Assembly: GCA_003255065.1 (NCBI GenBank)
Contig: QAOA01002547.1
Span: forward strand, 1-64,000
DNA from: Cercis canadensis
Taxonomy: Eukaryota; Streptophyta; Magnoliopsida; Fabales; Fabaceae
Length of the DNA stretch: 64,000 bases
Reading direction: 5' to 3'
Program-made: the position numbers and the translations under genes
Part shown: positions 56,451 through 64,000 of the stretch, piece after piece
Layout of the letters: each line of letters opens with the position of its first letter
How positions within the stretch are numbered: position 1 is the first letter of the stretch
The notes under the pieces: model-generated
Database searches by the model: none
Told to the model about the DNA's origin: nothing
What the model saw: only the letters and a program-made list of their open reading frames with translations

Positions 56451-57743
56451 AAACCTTGCTCAAACCAAGCATCGAGCAAGACAATGTGTTGAGCATATGA
56501 GAGGAAACTCCAACCTGGATCACCCCCATCAAGCATTTCCTCAAAACGGGTGAGCTCCCAAGCGAAAAGACAGAAGGTCAGAGACTTCAAAGGACAGTCA
56601 CCAACTATTATCTCGAAGGGGAAACACTTTACAAACGTGACTACAGCACCCCCCCCCCCTCTTGAAATGTTTGTCACCAGACTAATCCTCGTATATTCTG
56701 CAGGAAATCCACAAGGGCATATGTGGCCACCACATTGGAGCTCAGTCGCTAGCAACCAGCGCCCTCCGAGCAGGTTACTGAGGGCCGATGCAACTGAGAT
56801 GGTGAAAAGATGTGACAAATGTCAAAAATTTGCACACATTCACCTAGCACCCCCTGCCGATCTCCACGTGGCAATAGAACCCTGGCCATTTTGCAAATGG
56901 GGGCTCGACCTACTAGGTCCCTTCCTGAGGGCGGCCGGGCAAAAGAAATTTCTGATTGTTGCAATTGATTATTTTACAAAATGGATTGAAGTCCAGCCTC
57001 TGGCAAGCATTACAGCAAAACATGCTAAGAAATTTGTCCAAACTTTTATTGTTTGCAGGTTCGGCATCCCGCACACAATAACAACAGATAACGGAACCCA
57101 GTTCACGGACTTGGGATTCAGAAAATTTTGCGCCGACCTCCAAATCCGACTAAACTTCACCTCGGTCGAACACCCACAAGCCAACAGCCAAGTGGAGGCA
57201 GCAAACCAAATACTCTTAGTGGGAATCAAAAAGCGGGTAGGTCAAACCAAGGGCAAGTGGATTGAATAACTCCCATGGGTACTCTCGTCTTACAAAACCA
57301 CTCCACAAACTTCAACTGGAGAATCACCCTACAAGCTGACCTTCGGCGTTGAAGCTATGATTCCCGTAGAAGTCGAAGAACCCAGCCGAAGGAGAACACA
57401 ATTTGAACCCGAGCATAATCAAGAACAAATGCAAGTGAACCTCGACCTGCTCGATGAAGAAAGAGAAAAAGCTCGACTCATAGCAATGGCATACAAACAA
57501 AAAGTTGCTAAGTACTACAATGCCAAGGTTAGGTATAGAGAATTCCAACAAGGTGATTTCGTACTCAGAAAGGCGGCCATAACACGAAAGCACTTAAGCG
57601 AGGGAAAATTGGCACCAAACTGGGAGGGGCCCTACCGAGTCTCCGAGGTGTTAGGAAAAGGAGCATACAAGCTAGAAACCATAAAAGGGAATTCAATCCC
57701 AAGAACATGGAATGTATTGAACCTCCACACATATGTACAATAA
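56451..57743 (+). pseudogene. Integrase of the Tat element
   Basis: Zinc-binding part decayed (frames near 56550-56800; CDKCQKFAHIH intact at about 56810). The core has KWGLDLLGPF (D), FLIVAIDYFTKWIEVQPL, TTDNGTQFTD (D) and QANSQVEAANQ (E): the catalytic triad is complete. A TAA at 57267-57269 sits where Gln is expected in W-I-E-Q-L-P. The C-terminus continues 57357-57743 with AMIPVEVEEPSRR, then GDFVLRKAA, the GPY motif NWEGPYRVSEV and a final VLNLHTYVQ stop. Transcription from the 5' LTR would cover it. Confidence 0.85.
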
Positions 57744-57764
57744 AACCATTCCACCTCTGGAATC

Positions 57765-57975
57765 AACTTAAGGACCAATGTCCTTTAAGCTCTATTCGAG
57801 CTCCAAAACAAGGGCCAATGTCCTTCAAGCTCTATCCAAGCTCCAAAACAAGGGCCAATGCCCTTAAGGACCAATATCCTTCAAGCTCTATCCAAGCTTC
57901 AAAACAAAGGCCAATGCCCTTAAGGACCAATGTCTTTTAAGCCCTATCTGAGCTTAACACTAAGGGGCAATGCCC
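57765..57975 (+). repeat. Tandem repeats after pol of the Tat element
   Basis: Four or so degenerate units built from 'aaggaccaatgtccttcaag', 'ctctatccaagctcc' and 'aaaacaagggccaatg'. The open frame across it is an artefact of the repeat. Confidence 0.8.
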
Positions 57976-58235
57976 TCAAAAGACCAAAGTCATTCAAAGT
58001 TCAACCCAGGCCTAAGCGAAGGACGGCATTTTTCAATTAAACGAATTACAGCCTTTCCAAAAAGGTCAAGTTTACATTTGTAAAATAATAAGTTCTTTGG
58101 TTCCGACCAGAACTATGATCTCAATCATACCATTTATAACCCCCTCTCCACAAAGGGTCGGGGCAACGTCTTTTAATTAAACAAGTCATTAGATCCGACC
58201 AAGCATACGTTTCCAATTAAAAACAACAAGTCAAA

Positions 58236-60317
58236 CTAAATACCGAGCACAAACAATAAAGGACACCAATCAAAGTTACCAATAAAATCTTTATTACAAA
58301 TCATAGTGTACAAATATTTACGGGACTTATGCCCCAGTTTCCCTTGTGCATCTTTGCCTTCTGAGGCCAAATTCTTGTCTTCACTCGACTCATCAACTCT
58401 GAGCTCGGGATCTTCTTCTTCTTCTTCACCTTCCTCCTCCTCTTCGGCCACCAGTTGACCATCATTCACACGTTTCCAGCAATCAAAGCCTTCCTGTTTC
58501 AAATCAGGTGCTTGCAACAGCGCCTGCTCCACAGCCAGCTCGAAACCCTTCTTATGGTGAATGGCATAATTAGCCACAATCTTCTCCCCAGCTTACTCTT
58601 TCAAACTCTTCTTCGACTACCAGACACATCCAATACGCCTAACCATCTACGTACGAACATGCTGCTCCTTAATCTCAACATCTCGCACCAGCCCCTGGGT
58701 AATAGTCAAACTGGCCTTAACAGTGGCCAGTTTGCTCTCTGCCTTGTCCGCCTTAGTCCTCGCGGCTCCCAGCTCCCGTTCTATCTTCGTCAGTGACTTC
58801 TGGCACGACCCCGCTGTAGCCCGGGAAAACTCTTCCTCTTCTCGAACCTTATTTAACTCGGAGCAAGTTACATAGTCTTTCTCTGAACTTCCTGCGAAAT
58901 CAGAAGAGTACGAGCAAGGTTATCAGTTAGATGCTTGACAAGAAGGTCGTCCCGAGCGTCGGCAAGCTTCTTCTAATCCGTAGACAAGGCCATTCCCTTT
59001 AGCCGGGTCTCAATGGGAAACTCGGCATTCTAGAACGAGTAACTGGAATGTTCCCGTTCCTTCTCATGAACAGGCGCAACGACCAGTTCGAAGAGTTTGA
59101 CCTCGGAGTTAGGGTCACTAATCCTGCTGAAAGTTGGATCTGCCCTCTTTATCTCTACCACGGCCGATGTCCTCTGCCTCTTCGCTCCCTCCCTCTGTTT
59201 GCCTTTAGCCACTGCAGGGCTTCCTTCTGCACGAACTGGAGGAGCAACCTGGACTTCCTCAGCAGCCACGACCCTAACAGGCTCGGTAGTAACCACCTTT
59301 GGAGGCCTCGCCGACTTCTGGGCATTGGCCTTCGATAGCTTACCAAGCTTCACCATCCAGCTCTTAGATAAGGTACCCTCTGCAAAACAATTTCATATCA
59401 GTCAATGAACTTAGTAAATTTTATTGAAACAAAAGCAATAAATACCAACCAATTAAGTCCTTGGCCTTTAACCCGACCGACTGAGCCCTCTCATGGCACA
59501 AGGGTAAAATAACGTTGATAATCCGACGTGTTTCCCTCTCGAATTCCCTTAGTGGCCAAGCTGATTGCTTATTTATATACTGATTCCAACGCAGGGGGAA
59601 CCTTTCCAGGTCGGAATTGTAACTCGAAAAAATCTATCTTTCCAACCTTTAGCAGACTCCTCTACCAATTTCATTAAGCCCAACCTTGGACGACCCTCTA
59701 TGTACAAAAACTCCTTATCGGACTCCCTTACGTCCTTCAGGGTGAAAAACTAAAAAACACATCTACTCTAGATTTCACAGATAGCAAACTACATAATTTC
59801 TAGAATGCTCGCAGAAATCCCCACCTATTGGTGTGAAGTTAGGAAGGCGACGCGTTTATTCGGTTGAAAAACGCCATCTCAAAGTCTATCAACGGCAATT
59901 CGGCTCCTGCCCGATCTATATACGCCACATTAAAGGTAAAAAAAACTCATTGCGAAGGCAATTTTTGCAGACAAGAGCATTCCGAGGGCATGACTGAATA
60001 TCGTACACGGTGTGCCACCAGTCAATGTGCGAATAAAAGGCTTTGTATTGTCTAATATATCCAGTCCGGAGGACGGAGACCGTATTCCTAACGCTCTTGT
60101 GAACGAACGGGGGAACAAAGGGACCATTGACCGGGACGCCCTCACTAGTATCGCCAGAACTTGCTCGTCCCGAAACACTCGCCTCCTTGTTTTCCTTTGG
60201 TTCCCTATCCTGGGCTGGCCCCTCACCAACATCTACCTCCCCACCAGAAGACAATACCACAATACTCTCCAAATAATCCATGGGATCAACATTCCCAGTC
60301 AATGAGTAACCCTCCAT
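58236..60317 (-). pseudogene. Antisense ORF of the Tat element, broken
   Basis: Minus-strand coding relic between integrase and the 3' LTR. From 60317: MEGYSLTGNVDPMDYLESIV, an acidic linker (EGPAQDREPKENKE), then a globular part with pieces HIDWWHTVYDI and, near 59640-59760, FFTLKDVRESDKEF and ESAKGWKDRFFRV. The last resembles the W-K-x-R-F-F core of the 'putative gypsy type transposon' domain found in antisense ORFs of plant Tat elements. Then MVKLGKLSKANAQ with a Pro/Val/Glu-rich linker (59030-59356), a long helical stretch and an acidic C-terminus (58236-58577, with runs of Glu). Stops occur throughout. Its role in the element is unknown. Confidence 0.65.
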
Positions 60318-60863
60318 CTACTTAAGCTACAGATGAACTCGGCGAAAAGAAGAAACTTAGTACCCTAGAAATTTAAGAAGGTATGTTACCTTTGGAAAAT
60401 ATAAACCGAGCTCAGACCTTAGCACAAGCACAACGTTCCTCTAGGGCTTGCTCCGACCTCTGCACCGCTCTCTGAGATTTTGCAAAAAAAGTAAAAAGAG
60501 GCTCAATCAACCTTTATTTATAAGATGAGGCAGAACAAATATGACCGTCTAAACGTCTTTCATCCAACAAATGCAAAGCAGCCGTATTTCAGCTCGGGAA
60601 GACCAAACGTCGCATCCCAGGCGGCTCTGACACATCAAGAGATTAAATGACAGCGGTCGCAGTAACCACTCCCTGGAACGCCTTTAACAAGCAAACATGT
60701 GGCAGTGAAAAACCAAAATTGCGCCACTCAGTGCACTGTCTGGATTTTAAATTCACCTCTTGCCACAACTCTCTCGCCATCTGACCTCGAATATCTCCAC
60801 TCCCCCTATCTCGGATCACCCTCGAAGTCACAAGGTCGGTTAAGAGGACTTCCGAGCTTAGCT

Positions 60864-60877
60864 AGGAAGGGGGCAAG
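60864..60877 (+). other. Polypurine tract of the Tat element
   Basis: AGGAAGGGGGCAAG lies directly before the 3' LTR start, as required for plus-strand priming. Confidence 0.75.
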
Positions 60878-61176
60878 TGTACATACCCAAATACTTGGCC
60901 CAATACCCCAACAATCCCTAGCCCATTCAGCCAAAGGCCCATACCAACAAACTTGTATATGTCTTCCATATTCTACAGGCTCACCTATAAATAGCCCCCA
61001 CATGGCAAGTAAAGGCACTTTTTGACTCCACTCTAATATTACGCTTATCATACACTCGGATAACGCTAACTTAAGCATCAGAGCTCGGGCATTCACACGC
61101 AACCTTTGACTTTTCATTGTTTGCATGAAGATTCCTGTGATTCCCTTTGTCCGTCTACCCAAATCAGGCATCGTCA
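60878..61176 (+). repeat. 3' LTR of the Tat element
   Basis: 299 bp, same ends as the 5' LTR. Roughly fifteen to twenty substitutions separate the two LTRs by eye, so the insertion is not very recent. Confidence 0.93.
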
Positions 61177-61181
61177 ATTTC

Positions 61182-61887
61182 CATTGCCATAGGACAGAAG
61201 AGCATAGAATCAGGAGTGATATTCTTGTAATACTAAGAATACTCCACTTTCATGAAGCCATCTAATAATTAAAAAAAAAANAAAAAAAAAAAAAAAAAAA
61301 AGTTAGAAAACGAAAAGGATAAGTAGGATTCAATTTTATTTCTGTACGAAGATGTACTAATTTATAATTATTTGAATCAATATATTGACTAAAACCATGG
61401 ATTATAATGCAGTTAATATTTTATAATCACCTGGGGAATTGAGAATTCCACTAGCAGGAGATAAATATCAATGTAATTATGAATTTTAATAATTTAATAT
61501 TTTATGACATTGTAACTATTAAAAGTAAAATATCTTAGGAAACATTATGGTAGTGATGTAGACAATCATTGAGAATATATAAATTACTTTTCTGTGATTA
61601 TTACATGGATGCAAAACTTTTGCGTTTAAATCTTAGAATAACATAGTTGATAAATAAGAATTAATCACAATGAGTAGTTTCAAATTTTATTAAAATTCTA
61701 ATAATTGATATACAAATGAAAGGAAATTAAAAATAAAAAAATTACTTGGAGTCCTAGACTAGTGGACAACACCAGAGGGTAGACAATACACAGGTAGAAA
61801 ATTAAGCCAGGCTGCAGGACTTGGCCCTAGCGCAGCAGCCAAGTTTTATTCAAAGATAATCTCTCTTGGAATGTTGGTGAAGAACCA
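61182..61887. other. Intergenic, no gene seen
   Basis: AT-rich DNA. A homopolymer A tract at 61271-61301 holds a single N (61281). No reading frame or repeat beyond that was recognised. Confidence 0.5.
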
Positions 61888-62170
61888 TTTGTCAATTATG
61901 TAAAAATGTCAATTTAGTCTGTGAAAGATATAGCAAAAATCAGTTAGATCCTTGAAATTTTGTTTGCATCACTTGTATCCTTAAAAGTTCAAAAACTCAA
62001 TTAAAATAGTTCCTTTTAGAACTCAAGTGATAGTCAAAAGAACATAACCATTTTGATTGACATTTTAAACTTCCATGGACTCAAGTGATGCAAAAAACCT
62101 TTCAAGAACCCAAGTGATATTCATTGCATCTTTCAAATACTAAAAAAACGTTTTACTCATTATGTAATTA
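61888..62170. mobile_element. Foldback MITE
   Basis: Imperfect inverted arms: 'ttgcatcacttgtatcctta' (61968) pairs with the 'actcaagtgatgcaaaa' block at 62079, and 'aattatgtaaaaatg' (61896) with 'cattatgtaatt' (62158). Repeats of 'tcacttga' and its complement fill it. No coding capacity. Confidence 0.55.
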
Positions 62171-62600
62171 AGACAACTAACAAGGTACAACATACCAAGA
62201 AACTTTATTCTTTAGCTGCTTAATAAGGAAAATTGCAAGACAACCAATGGCTAGGTACCTGCCAATTCTTCAAAGGTAATCACAAAATCACCCTTTTCTT
62301 TCTTGCACAAATTCAGACATTCTTTATTTTCATAGGAAAGCAATAGACAATAGAAATATTAGAAATTTCAGTTACCAACAAGATACAGTTCTATAGTGCT
62401 GCAACTTTCTTAAGCTGCTGAATAGAGTGATAGATTCAGTGTTCTATATTTCTTCAAAATCAAATGAATTCGAAGAATACCGAAGTGTTGCAACAATTAC
62501 AGTAGCAATTGAGGCTGGAGAAAACAAACTTATTCCAACCCAATTGGCAATTGTTTTCTTCTTACAATTCCTTCCTTCACCTAAACAAAGCTATGCAGCT

Positions 62601-63891
62601 TTAGCAAAGGTTTCTGGAAAAATCAGTAGTTGAGAGTGGCTTAGCCCCAAGAATAGAGGGAGCTGCACCTCTTGTCTCCTTGACAAAGCAAACATATTCA
62701 CTGTAATGCATAGTAAATAAGGTGCTTTGGTACCGGGTTAGTCGTAATCGCTTCCGGAGTGACTCAGTGATTGGGCCATTGTAGGCTGCTTTACGAATCA
62801 GAGAGTCAATAGCCTCTGTTTTTGTCCAACCTGAAACATAAGTATACAAACAAGTTCAGCAAGGTATACCTATTGATTTTGCACCAATATTTCACCACAA
62901 ATCATGATCTTAGGGGTACACAAGACAATACGAGAAGCATTAAAGACCTTAAGTTAACTAACCAAGTATCATCTCACAGATGATTCAATTTTGTTAGGTA
63001 AAACTTATTAAAAACTCTTGTTTAAGGACTTGCCCTGGAAAGTGGCTATAGTAAATAAGGGGATAATTCCCAAAAAGGTAGCTGTTAGCAAACCACTGGT
63101 GTACCAGCGGTTTACACATGGGAAATTCAGAAATTAATTTTTCTGAATTAACTATCATTAGTTAGTTATTATAATTTCTGTAATTTAATTGTGGGTAGTT
63201 ATTTTCTTGCAGTTGAGGAGGTTACTCCTCCATTTCCCTGTATTCCTAGTTTTTAGGAGGTGGTTACTCCACCAAGTTTGTATTGAGAGGTTTAGAATTA
63301 TGGAATGAATTATCAGAAAAGTTTATGCTAGTTTCTGAGGACTTATCTCAGGAGATTGCAGGTTCTCTCTAAGGAACCAGCACCATTGGTAGACGTAGGA
63401 AAACACCTACCCTTAACCCCCCTCCAATTCTGAAACCACAAGCTTCCATCCCATAACTAGATCCATATCTAGGGACCGTAACAGTAGCTTAATCAGAAGT
63501 TGGACAGTTTGGTCCATTCAGGCAGTTATTCAAAAAGAAAAGGAAAGATTACACTTAATAGTTATTAAGATATAAGATGAGGTTATGGACTGAAAATGTC
63601 TATTATTTTTAACTTGCCTAAGTTAGAAATTTCCTTAAGCCGAAGAAAACTTTTCCTTTTCTTTTGGTTGCTAAATTTACAAAAGTAAAGGTTTCATGAC
63701 AACTTTTTACAGATGACTTCACAATCTTTTGAATCTAAAATCTCACTTTTAGTTCCAAAAATGTGGAACAATACTAAAAACAGTAAACATAAGTTACCTT
63801 CATGGGCAGCCACTTCAGGTAGGTATGTGGCACTTCGCCTTGTGTTATAGTCAGGATCAGTGAACTCAATAATTATTCCATGCTTCCCTAT
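62601..63891 (-). CDS. AMMECR1: AMMECR1-family protein gene, last two exons (5' part outside window)
   Basis: Minus strand. The exon at 63798-63891 (94 bp) reads IGKHGIIIEF, then TDPDYNTRRSATYLPE, between a ...CTTGCAG acceptor and a GTAACT donor. The last exon (62601-62830) follows an acceptor TTTCAG and reads WTKTEAIDSLIRKAAYNGP, then RYQSTLFTMHYSEY and VKETRGAAP, ending in a TAA at 62601. Splicing keeps the frame (Gly split 1+2). These are the conserved C-terminal blocks of the AMMECR1 family, eukaryotic proteins of unclear biochemical role; the signature L-R-G-C-I-G lies upstream, off the window. This is the only clearly conserved single-copy host gene here. No stops or shifts in the visible exons. 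The intron contains a solo LTR. Confidence 0.92.
62831..63797 (-). other. Last intron of the AMMECR1-like gene
   Basis: 967 bp, bounded by GTAACT and TTTCAG on the minus strand. About 0.4 kb of it is the solo LTR at 63083-63483; without this and its duplicated target it would be about 560 bp. Confidence 0.85.
63083..63483 (+). mobile_element. Solo LTR in the AMMECR1-like intron
   Basis: TGTTAGCAAACC...GACCGTAACA, 401 bp, flanked by a perfect 5-bp duplication GTAGC (63078-63082 and 63484-63488). The style of the 3' end (ccgtaaca) is like copia LTRs. No primer site or coding sequence follows, so it is a solo LTR. Orientation is inferred from that end and is antisense to the gene. Confidence 0.88.
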
Positions 63892-64000
63892 CTGCAAGCA
63901 AAATCCAGAAGAATCTAAAAGTGCAGAAGACGTACAATTGCAATCCCATACTTGAATTAAGATAATATTTCACATAGATTTAGTATTAACTGTACTTGAA
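63892..64000 (-). other. Upstream intron of the AMMECR1-like gene
   Basis: Begins (minus strand) beyond the window and ends with the pyrimidine-rich acceptor at 63892. No exon seen in these 109 bases. Confidence 0.7.

Larger units (their letters stand above)
51410..61176 (+). mobile_element. Tat-lineage Ty3-gypsy retrotransposon with antisense ORF
   Basis: Two 299-bp LTRs (51410-51708, 60878-61176) enclose gag, protease, RT, RNase H, a second RNase H, integrase, a tandem repeat and a minus-strand ORF region. The flanks ATTTT and ATTTC give a near-perfect 5-bp target duplication. The base composition is clearly richer in G+C than its surroundings. The antisense ORF after pol resembles that of Grande/Retand-type Tat elements. 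It is degraded by stops and frameshifts but has kept catalytic residues, so it is younger than the Ogre-like element. N-flanked duplication 53094-54458 inflates the length by about 0.67 kb. Confidence 0.9.

Noticed and set aside
57707-57940. 77-residue frame after integrase
   Set aside because: Translation of the tandem repeat, with repeating S-S-I-x-A-x-K-Q.

Overview
This is nuclear DNA from a flowering plant, most likely a eudicot. The signs are plant-specific transposon lineages (Ogre/Tat Ty3-gypsy with a second RNase H, Ty1-copia with an initiator-Met primer site, L1-type LINE, Mutator and hAT elements), an intron-containing AMMECR1-family gene and a captured plant PIP2 aquaporin fragment. 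The species cannot be named from sequence alone. Almost everything here is nested transposable elements. Host genes are confined to three related small secreted-protein loci (36.0, 36.8 and 49.3 kb) and the 3' end of an AMMECR1-like gene (62.6-63.9 kb, minus strand).

Layout. (1) 1-22451: a giant, decayed Ogre-like Ty3-gypsy element on the plus strand, 5' LTR cut by the window edge. It has an extra upstream ORF1, gag, protease, RT/RNase H, a second RNase H and integrase, a minisatellite and a 3' LTR. Four later insertions sit in it: a TIR element (7268-8597), two solo LTRs of one family with perfect 5-bp target duplications (9745-11169 and 18639-20059), and a hAT element with an 8-bp duplication (13597-15275) that carries fragments of at least one and probably two host genes. 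(2) 22452-30918: an L1-type LINE on the minus strand, interrupted at 22451 by the Ogre-like element and again at 24637-28735 by a long solo LTR of a related element in the opposite orientation, which itself holds a hAT MITE (25942-26967). (3) About 31016-35733: a truncated copia element. (4) 36.0-37.1 kb: two small secreted-protein genes. (5) 37745-46980: a 9.2-kb Mutator-like element with about 165-bp inverted termini and a perfect 9-bp target duplication. It carries a MURA-type transposase gene and a convergent MAIN-like plant-mobile-domain gene, with a large palindrome full of degenerate telomere-like repeats between them. (6) 47-51.4 kb: a SINE, a perfect 47-bp hairpin, the third secreted-protein locus (broken) and a foldback MITE. 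(7) 51410-61176: a Tat-lineage Ty3-gypsy element with 299-bp LTRs and an antisense ORF downstream of pol. (8) 61.2-64 kb: a foldback element and the AMMECR1-like gene, whose last intron holds a solo LTR.

Quality caution. There are nine single N bases. Six are flanked by long near-identical direct duplications and one by a short one, the pattern expected from unmerged contig or haplotype overlaps. The repeated gag, RT, transposase and protease segments next to them should not be read as biological tandem duplications. Most retroelement and transposase reading frames contain stops; many fit single C-to-T or G-to-A changes in Gln, Arg or Trp codons, as expected for old methylated transposons.
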